Shown here in pieces: positions 1 through 8,741 of a stretch of 50,488 nt of DNA. The notes beneath the pieces are model-generated. The model searched no databases, was not told where the DNA came from, and was given only the letters and a program-made list of their open reading frames with translations. Both the position numbers and the translations under genes were made by a program. The stretch covers positions 859,299 to 909,786 of the forward strand of contig KQ482041.1 in the NCBI GenBank assembly GCA_001430745.1, read 5' to 3'. Position 1 is the first letter of the stretch. Each line of letters begins with the position of its first letter. Source of the DNA: Auxenochlorella pyrenoidosa (Eukaryota > Chlorophyta > Trebouxiophyceae > Chlorellales > Chlorellaceae).

Positions 1-403
1 CGACTGCCCCGAGGGTTGCGCAGAGCCAGCCAACCCCACCTCCTGCACCCCGCAACGCCCCACCCACCACGCAGCGGTCGACACCGCGCTCCAGCGCCTC
101 CACTGTGGCTCGGCTGGCATCCTCCAGCGCTCCAGTCAGGCTGTCTGGGAGCACATCGTCGTCGCGCGGCCCCAGTGCAGCGCTGCCCTGCTGTGCCGCT
201 GGCTGTCCCTCTGGCCCTGCCGCCTTGTCATCCTCCCCAGCAGCCGCACGCACCAGCAGTTGCCGCTGACGCTGCACTGCTGCCTGCTGCTGCCGCGTTG
301 CTGCCAGGGAAGGGCTGCCAAGGTGGGGGTGGGAGGGGCGGCGGGCGGCGACGCGCGGCACCGCAGAGGTGGCAGCGGCCTGAGCCGCTGCAATGGCAGC
401 CAT
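1..403 (-). CDS. DUF1995-domain plastid protein (LPA3-like), 5' part only
   Basis: The first coding exon runs 403 to 68; a GT donor at 67 opens an intron that leaves the window. It encodes 112 residues. The N-terminus (MAAIAAAQAAATSAVPRVAA) is rich in Ala, Ser and Arg and lacks acidic residues, as expected for a chloroplast transit peptide. After an Ala/Gln-rich spacer comes LPDSLTGALEDASRATVEAL, which resembles the start of the DUF1995 domain ('LPxSLexAvxqAxxAtxxAL'). That domain occurs in cyanobacterial and plastid proteins, including Arabidopsis LPA3, a photosystem II assembly factor. The family call rests on this short stretch, so the domain is likely but the LPA3 role is inferred. The start chosen is the first ATG with a transit-like sequence. 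The gene is divergent from the CLPF-like gene that starts at 821. Confidence 0.6.
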   Translation of the reverse strand, partial: MAAIAAAQAAATSAVPRVAARRPSHPHLGSPSLAATRQQQAAVQRQRQLLVRAAAGEDDKAAGPEGQPAAQQGSAALGPRDDDVLPDSLTGALEDASRATVEALERGVDRCVVGGALRGAGGGVGWLCATLGAV

Positions 404-820
404 CGCCGATGCCGACTGATCTATATGACTCTGGCAAAATGTTTTAGACTTCAGGCCAGCAGTGAGGCCCCTCCTCTTTTCGCCAAGCTCGGGTGATAGA
501 AGGGAGAGGCGGGGGACGCACTTCCGAGTGCTCACACTTGTCTCAGTAGACAAGAGAACACATGCAGACACACTCTCCTGTCGCTGCAAGGCAGGCTATC
601 TGCTGCGCTGGGAGTGCGGCGCATGCTGCCAGAACCCTGCGGCACTTGCAGGCCTCCAGCAGCTGCGGGCGGCCTCCGATTGGTGTGGAATCGGGTTGTC
701 AGGCAGAGCAGGGCACTGCCGGAATTCGGGCGCGGAAGCAGCACCGCGGCGGCACTGGGTGGTCCTCCTTGCAGTGCAGCTTCCTCGACTGTGCGCTTTG
801 GAGGTGTCGAGCGTCCCATT
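404..820. promoter_or_regulatory. Divergent intergenic region (probable shared promoter)
   Basis: This stretch of 417 bp separates the start codons of the leftward DUF1995 gene and the rightward CLPF-like gene, so both promoters and 5' UTRs must lie here. No clear TATA box is seen. Longer reading frames cross it on both strands, but they have shadow-type composition and no splice or domain support. An upstream in-frame ATG (614) exists for the CLPF gene but adds no transit-like sequence. Confidence 0.45.
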
Positions 821-3390
821 ATGCGTGCCGCGCTGATTCTGGTGGGCGGGCCTGTGGCCACGAGCAGGGCCGCCCCCACCAGCTGTGCCTCGCTCTTTGG
901 AGGCGCAGCACACCGGCACGTGCGTGAGCAAGGTGAGGATGCTTCTTTGTGGGTGTAGGAGGGGCAGGCCCTCCAACCCCCACCCCCGCCATCCCATGTG
1001 AGTTGCCCCCTGAGGCCCTGGCGCTGCGCTTGCTGTACACAGCACAGAGCCTGTGTGCCGGAAATCTACACGCTCTACAGCCTGCAGCCCTCCCGCTGTC
1101 CTAGACTGTGCAGGTCGCGGCGCTCGGTCTGCCCGCGAGCGCCGCCCGTTGCGCGGCACCCGCCTGGCGGCCTTCCACCTGGATGCAGACCCCGCCCTGG
1201 CCTCCCTCACCGCCGAGCGCTCCATGCTGATCAACAAGGAGGTGAGGAGGCTGGGCTGCAGCATGCAGCGGCAGCCTGTGCCTCGAACAAGCCCGGTACC
1301 TCTCCATGGACAGCTGGCGCGCCTTGCCCGCTCGCACCAGCACCAGGGCAAGGCCTGCGCCCGCACTAGGCGGCCACTGACCCAGAAATGCCGCCCGCGT
1401 GCCCCCCCCCCGCCCGCAGGTGGTGCTGTTCCTGTTCCAGCTGGAGATGGACTCGCAGCTGCAGCGGGCGCTCACCTATGAGCGCTTTGACATTGCGCAG
1501 GTGCGGCCGGCGGGGCGGGCGGGACGCGCATGCCAGGGCATGAGACCAGGCAGCACCTGCGCCCTGCTGTTCAGCACTGTCGGGGGCCTTGGCCGGTGGT
1601 GTGGGGTTGCCGGGTGCGGCAGGGTGGCCATCCCATGGCGAGGCCCTCACGGCTTGGGTCGCCTGCCTGCGCCTGCTCCCCCTGCAGGAGGTGCGGGCCC
1701 GGCGGCAGCAGGTGGACGCCGCGCTGGGCGAGCTGCAGCAGCTCAAGGGGCCCGGCTGCGGTGCGCGCGTGGCGGGGCGCTCCGACCAGATGGAGTATGC
1801 GCCGCAGATCATGACCCTCAAGGCGCAGGTGTGTGCGTGTGTGTATGCGTGTGTGTGTGTGGGGGGGGGGGGCTTGGCCGCACATACGTCGAGCCTGGTC
1901 CTTGCTGCGAGAATGGAAGCGATTGTTTGGTTGTAGGTGCCCCGAGTGGCATGGAAGAGGTGGCAATGCCACCGCGACGGACGTGTGTGCCGGCGCGATG
2001 CCCTGACAGTTCTGCATGGTTGCGGAGCAAATGTGGTGAGGCGGCACCCTGGGCCTCCTCATGCTCCCAGCTGTGAACCGCCTGCCCACCTGCACCCCGC
2101 CCCCCTGCCGCAGCTGGCCGAGGCTGTGGAGGCCGAGAAGTACGACGAGGCGGCGGGCCTGCGCGACCGGCTGCGCCAGCTGGAGGAGGCGGCCGCGGCG
2201 GCCGCCGACGCCGCCTCGCAGTACCTGTGCCCCGTGGACGAGCCGCGCTTCGCGCTGGGCGAAATGGTGGTGCACAGCAGCAAGGGCTACCGCGGCGTCA
2301 TCTGCGGCTGGGACATGACGTGCTGCGAGGGCAGCGAGTGGCAGGAGGCGGCGGGCGTCAGGTGGGCGGGCGCGGGGCGCCTGCCAGCCGCGAGCGCTGC
2401 TGCAGCGGGGTGGAGGGCTGGAATGGGAGAGTGCAGGCGGCACGCTGTGCACGCAAGCTGGGCACGCACTTGCCTGCCCGGCTGCCAGAATTGGGCCAGT
2501 CATCCCCAATACACCCCCGAACCACCCCAGCCCGCCCCCCCCCCCCGCAGCCAGCTGCGCCAGGGCGCCGACCAGGTGTTCTACCACGTGCTGGTGGACG
2601 CGCGCGACTGGCCGCCGCTGGGCGACCAGCCGCCGGTGGCCTACGTGGCTGAGGAGGCGCTCACCGCGGGGTCCTCCGCCGACTTCAGCCGCGACCAGCC
2701 GCTGGTGGTGAGCCGCCTGCGCAGGGGCTCGGTGCAGCCGCCTGCGCCCGCGTGCTGGTGCAGGCACTTGAGCGGCCCTTCCGTGGAGGCAGCATGCGCC
2801 GCGCGTCCACGCTCGCAGGCTGCCCTCTGGTGCCGCACTTGCTAGCAGGCGCCCACCCTGTCTTGACCCCGTCTTTCCCCCCCCCCTCCCCCACCCCCCA
2901 CCCCCGGCTTCAGGACGGCTCGTTTGAGCACCCCTACTCCTACCTGCTCTTCCTGGGCGCCGACGGCCAGGGCAACATGATCCCCGCGCGCCAGTGAGCG
3001 CCGCCACGGGGCCGGGGGGCAGCATGCCACGGCTGCTGGCCGGGCCCGCCTTGCTCTGCGTGGCCGCAAGGATGGCGCTGCTTGCCGCATCATTTCGTCT
3101 GCTCTCCAGCCTCCTGTTCTACCCACACCGCCACCCGGCAGTCCACCCACTCTGCCGCTCACCTGAGATGCCTCTCCCCCGGCAGGCTGCGCGACAAGTA
3201 CTGCGTTGATCGGCGGGACGTGTACAGCCCAGGCGAGAGCCGCTGGGAGGAGGACGACGATGATGAGGGCAGCAACGGCAACACCCCTGGCGACAGCCCC
3301 GGCGGCGGCGACAGCGGGGACGGCCCCAGCGGCGACCGCATCGCCGGGCGGCGCAGCATCCCGGGCATCGACATGTCCAGCCTGGACTGA
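821..3390 (+). CDS. CLPF: CLPF-like plastid protein: UVR motif plus YccV/HspQ-like domain
   Basis: Eight exons: 821-932, 1114-1241, 1420-1500, 1688-1828, 2114-2361, 2551-2707, 2914-2993 and 3186-3390. They give a 383-residue protein and all junction phases agree. The N-terminus (MRAALILVGGPVATSRAA) is transit-like. A uvrB/uvrC motif follows in exon 5 (LAEAVEAEKYDEAAGLRDRL). Next is a YccV/hemimethylated-DNA-binding-type domain: ALGEMVVHSSKGYRGVICGW, FYHVLVDARDWPP, YVAEE, HPYSYLLFLGADGQGNMIP. The C-terminal tail is acidic and Gly-rich. This order matches Arabidopsis CLPF (At2g03390), which works with ClpS1 to deliver substrates to the stromal Clp protease. The domain call is firm; the Clp-adaptor role is by homology. 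No TGTAA motif is seen close downstream. Confidence 0.85.
1829..1872. repeat. GT microsatellite followed by a poly-G run
   Basis: An interrupted (GT)n tract at the donor of intron 4 of the CLPF-like gene runs into twelve G (1861-1872). Length polymorphism and sequencing error are likely here. Confidence 0.85.
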
Positions 3391-4605
3391 GGTGGACAGC
3401 CCGGCCCCGCAGCCCCGGGCCCTGTGCCAACAGCCCCCCTTTCGCCGCCAGAGGCCCCCACGCCAGGGAGTGCCCAGCCATGGCCATGGGGCATGGACTC
3501 TGCCGTCCGCACTGCTCCGCGGCCCATGTGCCTCCCCCTCCCTCCAGGCAGGCCTGCAGGCCAGGCATGTACCACCACACCTCCCCGCCATCCCTGCCAC
3601 TGTCGCCCTGCCTTCCGAGGCCTCCACACACGCTCTGCCCTGAAAAGCGGGCAGCGTGAGGGCGCATACGAGAAGACAGCAGCAAACTGGATGATCCAAC
3701 GTATCGGCCCTGGCCCGCCTGTGTTCCCTCAGAATTTTCCCGCCGAGCGCGCCCCTTCGCCCCGCCTCCCTTCTTCTGCTCCCCTGCCCCCCTTTCATCC
3801 CCTGAACCGCACCAAAGTGCGGGCTGGCCGTTCCCCCCCGGCCCCCGCTGTCACCCTTCCCGTTGACCTATCCTCCCGCAGTCGCCAGCACTGTAGCCTT
3901 GCCCGCTGTCTCGCTGCCTGCCTGCTCGCCTTGCCGGCTGCAGCATCAGTGGCATCCCCTTCCCTGGCCGCACCATACGGGCAGGGAGGGCGATTTTGCG
4001 GGCCCTTTGCAGCCCTCCTGGCTGCCTGACCCCTGCCCTCCCGCAACCCGCCACCTTTAATTGCAAAGCCGAGCCACCCCCGAACCACTGCGGCCCCCAG
4101 AATTGTCGTTTGCCTCTCCTGCCTGCGTCAGATTCACTTGTCCTTCCTTTGCCCGCCTCCTTTTGTGTGGGCTGATCCCCCTCCGCTTGATCCCTGGCGC
4201 ATGATTTGATCCCCCATGCTGTCGCCGGTTGCTTGCGTATGCAAGCGCTTTGCCAGCTGTGCAAGAAGCCTTTGCTTACCATGTGCTGAGCGCTGGTCAT
4301 GAGGAGGCTCAGAGCACCGAAGAGCAAAGAGCACGACGAGCACGGAGGCCTCCTCCTGAGCTATTGGCTGGCTTGCAGTGGCAGTAACTGGGCACTGCAA
4401 GATGTTCAGGTGCAAAACAGTCGGAGAGCAGGGAAGACTGGGGATGCTGGCAGGGGAGGGTCTCGCAAGCCCCGCACATGAGAAGGTACGTCGCAGGCTG
4501 CCTCCAGATCTCTGCAGTGCATCATCCTGCTCGGCTTCGGGAGTTTTTTGCTACTGCTTTTCCGACGCCCAAGGCTCTAAAATCGCAGGCCAGAGCGACC
4601 GCCTG
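3391..4605. other. Intergenic: 3' UTR of CLPF gene and upstream region of the next gene
   Basis: About 1.2 kb between two rightward genes. I find no exon pattern with credible splice sites or domains on either strand. A long plus-strand frame (3424-4029) is Pro/Ala-rich shadow sequence. A small perfect hairpin lies at 4231-4246 (GCTTGC, loop GTAT, GCAAGC). The first part is probably a long 3' UTR. Confidence 0.5.
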
Positions 4606-6453
4606 ATGGTCCCGAAGGCTCCGACCTTCCTGTGCCTGCTCCTCTGTGCTTGTAAGACCAGTGCTTCGTTGCTCTCTGCTTTGTATGCCTGCTCGGGGGT
4701 TCCAAGGCTGTGCTGCGGGATGAACATGGGTCCTGGTACCGCTGCCGCCGCCGCGCCCCATGTAAATGCGACAGGCGGGATCAGGGGCCGGCGCTCCCTC
4801 TTCTCTGCATGCTGCAGGCAGTGCTGGGCGTGCCTTTGCGCAGAGCTTTGACCCCCAGACCAGCCAGGGCGAGTGTGTGCAGGCTCTGTCCATTGTGAGC
4901 GGGGGAACAGGCACAAGAGTGGGCAGCAAGGCGGCGCCAGCACGGGCATGGCAATTCTTCAGAGCAAGCTGCAAAAACCCCGGTCACTGCGTCGGATGAG
5001 GCGCACGTGCTTGACCCTCCTGCACAGCGCAGGTCCCCTCGGATGTGCCCATCGATGGCCTGGACTGTGGCGAGGGCGGTGGCGGTGGAGCCGGGCTGTC
5101 AGGTGCTCCGGGCCAGGGCTTGAGTAGTCAAATGCCATCACCCCGGGCGACCACACAGCAAGACAACCCCTTGTTTCAAACCACACCCATCCTGCTGTGC
5201 CTGCAGGCGGCGGCACGTGCCCCGCCGATGACCAGGGCCCCGCGGCCCTCTCCTTCCTGGGGCAGGTGATGCTGCAGGCTGTGCAGTCGGGCGACGCCAA
5301 CAGTGCAGCCCTGGTGAGGTAGCTGGCCAGGCACAGTCGGGCGGGGCCCTGCCGTGCTGGCGGGCAGATGCAGGGCAGCCCTCCCTCATCAGCAGCAGGG
5401 CATGCATCCTTGGGGAATGGCCCCCGCCTGCACACACACAGTGCTCCTGCTCTGCGCTGACCGGCAGATCACTTCCTACGCCAGCGCAATCGTCGCCGCC
5501 AAGTTCCTGTCGGTCACCCTGTCGTCGGGTGCGCGCTGCCACCTCACCAGCTTGATTTGAGAGGCTTTGCAAACCTGCCTCCTCGGGTGCGGCACACGCC
5601 CAGACTGAACCCCGTCATGGCAGCTCAGGCTTCAGGCCCGTCCCTGCCCGCAGACCCCACCTGCCTCTCCCGCGCCCCCCCCTACTTTGCGGCCCTGGGG
5701 GAGGCGGTGCAGGCCAGCGCCGCCCAGGCCTGCGGCGGCAACGCAGGCACCCCGCTGGCCAAGGCAGTGGCCGATGCGCCCACAGTGATGGCGCAGGCAG
5801 GCAAGTTCCTGGCTGCCTTTCCCTCCCATCAAGTTCGCCCACAAGGTGTATGCAACTGCCTCAATGCGGGCCACATACAGTTGGTGCAAGGGCAGTGTGC
5901 TGCTTGCCACTGCACCTGTGCCTGCAGTTGCCCTGCCCTGAACACTCCTGGTGCTGACCGTGAAGGAAGGCCAGCCTGCCTGCCTCTGTGACCTGCCTTG
6001 CAGTGGCACCCCAGGAGGCGGCCCTGGCTGCCTCGCCGAGTGGCGCACAGCAGGCCGTCTATATCGCCGCTGAGGTGGGCACCTGCTGGCACCAGCTGCC
6101 AGCGTGTGCAGGGAGTGGCCTCCCGGGGGGGCAGCCACTGGCTGGTGGCCCACACTGCCAGGGAGTCTCCTCAACTGTGCTTGGAGACGAGGATACATGT
6201 TGAGGACCCTGCATGCAACGCGTGTGCCATGGCTTGCCCCAAACAGGGCCACCCCCCGGCTTGTGTGCTGCAATGACCAATAGCGTTGGGTGGCACCGAC
6301 AGCCCTGCCATCTTGCTCTGCCTGCAGGCCGTCTACCCAGGCTTCCTGCAGGGCTACAAGCAGCTTATCGCTGGCTGCACCGGTGCAGGGGGAGGGTCCA
6401 CACCTGCCGGAGGTGTTGCCGGCAGCTTGCCGGCCGACGGCGGTTCACCATAG
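4606..6453 (+). CDS. Unassigned secreted six-cysteine protein
   Basis: Eight small exons: 4606-4651, 4818-4894, 5033-5102, 5207-5313, 5468-5528, 5654-5845, 6004-6074 and 6328-6453, encoding 249 residues. All seven phase joins agree. The first exon, ending at a GTAAGA donor, gives MVPKAPTFLCLLLCA. Joined to exon 2 it makes a textbook signal peptide ending in AGRAFA, with cleavage expected before QSFDPQTSQ. The mature part has six Cys (GECVQ, LDCGEG, GTCPAD, PTCLS, QACGG, AGCTG), enough for three disulfides. It has alternating Ala-rich helical stretches (for example AQAGKFLAAF, AVYPGFLQGYKQL) and a Gly/Ser/Pro tail with no membrane anchor. I recognise no family. It could be a cell-wall, apoplastic or vacuolar protein. 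The exon model is well supported; the function is unknown. Confidence 0.7.
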
Positions 6454-6902
6454 TGCTGCTCTGGCCGATTACACGAGGGCTCGTCTGTGTCAGCTGCTCC
6501 GCTGCCCTGGCCAGGTAGCTCAACACATGCCCTTGTGACCGCCCCGAATGCAACGGCTGATGTCGCTTATGCTGTCCTGCACTCTGTGCCCTTGACAATC
6601 CGTGTGCCTTGGCTGTAGCGCCTGTTTGCAAAGCTGGCGTGGAGATGGGAGCTTGGTGAGGGGCGGGCCCAGGAGGGCAGGCAGGAGCAGGGGAGGCAGC
6701 GAAACAGCCAGGCAGGGCGACAAGGGGGCACGGCGGCCGCAAAATTGGGTTGCTTCAGTGCTGGTTCAGCAGGGGGCAAAGAAAGAGGGTGTCTGGTGCG
6801 CGGTCTTCTCGTTGCGTGCGATCGGGCAGAGCACAGTGCTTGCCTGGCGGGAGCCGAGCCCCAGCCAGCGGCCCAGCAGGGCGGCACCTTTTCAGCAGCT
6901 GC
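6454..6902. other. Convergent intergenic region
   Basis: This holds the 3' ends of the secreted-protein gene (+) and PSB27 (-). TTACA at 6469-6473 reads TGTAA on the minus strand, about 430 nt past the PSB27 stop, and is a candidate PSB27 polyadenylation motif. No clear TGTAA is seen on the plus strand. Nothing coding is supported. Confidence 0.45.
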
Positions 6903-8396
6903 TTAGCGGCCGCGGGACAGGAAGCGCTCGGCATCGTCAAGCTCCTGCGGGGGGGGGGGGGGGTGGAGGGCAGCAGAGGAGCAGGCAGGACCAGTTGGCT
7001 ATGAAGTCAGCAGCTAGGCCCTGCGAGAGCAGGGTGAGTGCGCAAGTGCCAGAGGTGGAGGGGGCAAACAGGCGGGCGCCCGGCGCCTCGACGAAAGGCA
7101 GCGCGAGCAGCCCCCGTGCCCACTGCAATGGCACAACCAGCTGGTTCTCAGCCAGCTGCAAGCACAGGTTGGCGCTGCGCCTTGCCAGGCCCTGCACTGC
7201 ACGCGCCTTAATCATGCGCTCCAGGCGCTTCTTGGGCACGGGGGCGGTGGGGCCAAAGGAGTTGAGGTGGCCCGCCATGGCGTTGACAGCCGAGTAGACG
7301 TTGCCGTAGGAGGGGCGGCCGCTGAAGGTCTCGTCGCGGCGGTAGCGCGCCACCCAGTCGTTGATCTCCTTGCGCACCTGCGTGCGGGGTGTGTGTGAGG
7401 GTGTGTGTGTGCAGGGGGGGGGCAGCTGACCCGAAACTGAGTGGGGCCACAGCCCGCACCTTGCTAGGAGCAACGGGGGCGGCCCACGGGCAGGGCAGGC
7501 TGTCGAGCACGAGGCCTGGGTGCTCGCATGTGGTGCGCCGCTTGCACGAATTCGCAAGCGGCTTCCTAAGCTGGGCCAACTCCAGGGTGGAGCCTCCTCG
7601 TGCTGGCTGCAGGGCAACTGCAGCATACAGCAGCGGCCCGGACTGGCCCCAGTGCCAGCGGCCAGCTGGTGCTGTTCGTCCTCTGAGCATCTCTCACCTC
7701 GTTCATGGTCTCCTCGCGGTTGGGGGCGTCGCGACCCAGGGTCGCCGCAGCACGCACGTTGTTGATCACCGCCGTCTGGCGGCGGGGGGCAAAGGCGAGC
7801 AGAGAGCGAGGGGTTGGGGGGAGCTGCCGGGTGGCAACAATCTGATTCGTCGTTCAGTCTGTCAAGACTGCACAACCAGCCTGTCCCAGCAGTCAGAAAT
7901 CCAATCTGCCAGTGGTTGGTGAGCTTGGTCTGCACACCAGTTGTCCCGTCAGTTCCATGCGGCAGAGGCAGCCGCCCCCTGCCCGATCCCCACCAAAAGC
8001 GGTTCCCCCTCACCGTGTCGCGCTCGTAGCGCTCAGCAGCCTCCTTGCCGCCAAAGCCGAAGAGGGCGTAGGCGGGGCGCGGCGCGGCGAGTGCTGCAAG
8101 CGCCGCCACCGCCGCAAGGCCCGCCTCACGCCGGCTCAGCTGCTGCTCCTGCTGCTGGGCGCGCACCACGGTAATGCGGCGATCGGCGCGACCCATGCGG
8201 CGGGCAGACCTGCAGGGAGGGCCACCAGCAGCGGCAGGGGTGCGGTCTCGTGTGCACTCGAGGTGAAGAGCAGGCCTCGCACCCCTTGCGCCGGCAGGGC
8301 TAGCGGCCAGCCATTGTGCCAAAGAGGACCCCCATCAAAGGATGCCCGGGCCACGCACCCAGCCTGCTGGAAGGTCGTGGAGATGGTCGCCTGCAT
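6903..8396 (-). CDS. PSB27: Photosystem II assembly factor Psb27, plastid precursor
   Basis: Five exons: 8396-8359, 8209-8014, 7775-7698, 7377-7198 and 6944-6903, giving 177 residues. Residues 1 to about 30 form an Arg-rich stromal transit peptide. They are followed by SRREAGLAAVAALAALAA and a PAYA processing site near residue 61, which is a bipartite thylakoid-lumen signal. The mature part (about 116 residues, the usual Psb27 size) carries TAVINNVRAAATLGRD, EINDWVARYRRDETFSGRPS, YSAVNAMAGHLNSFG and the end LDDAERFLSRGR. Psb27 binds CP43-containing photosystem II intermediates in the lumen during assembly and repair. The last exon follows a C15 tract and a CAG acceptor. The donor after exon 4 is placed at GCA|GTGCAG. 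The gene is divergent from the one at 8742. Confidence 0.93.
6949..6963. repeat. Poly-G run (poly-C on the coding strand)
   Basis: Fifteen G. On the PSB27 strand this is a C-only pyrimidine tract directly before the last acceptor. Similar runs precede acceptors at 1401-1410, 2877-2886 and 33336-33352. Confidence 0.9.
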
Positions 8397-8741
8397 AGTG
8401 CACAGTGTCCGCTATGACCCCTCGGGACTCGTCCAGATGCTAGATGAACCGAATGAGCGCCGATGGCTGCAAGTGTTTGCCAGAGAAATCGGGTGAGAGC
8501 ACCGCCGCTGCTGGGCGTGCTGCCTCCTGCCTCCTCAGCAAGCACTTTGGCAGCTGTTGGCGGCTGATGCTCGCTCTTGCATTCCCACCTTTCCTGGCAT
8601 CCGTCGCCCACTCGTCCGATCACGCTCAACTACTCATCCAGTCTCCCCAGCTTGAACCCGCCACAGCTCACAACAGACCCGGCTTGCCCTTCCCTGTCTC
8701 TGGTATCCATCCATTTGAGCGCGTCAGGCGACCGCTCCGCG
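8397..8741. promoter_or_regulatory. Divergent intergenic region between PSB27 and the KEN/D-box gene
   Basis: 345 bp between two start codons; both promoters and 5' UTRs must fit here. No convincing TATA box. Confidence 0.45.

Noticed and set aside
1571..3025. Long minus-strand open frame of 484 codons
   Set aside because: It is antisense to CLPF exons, changes composition at the CLPF splice sites, and shows no domain. High GC leaves antisense frames open.
3424..4029. Plus-strand open frame of about 200 codons after CLPF
   Set aside because: Pro/Ala/Ser-rich sequence with no domain, no splice logic and no coding-like third-position pattern. Treated as 3' UTR.
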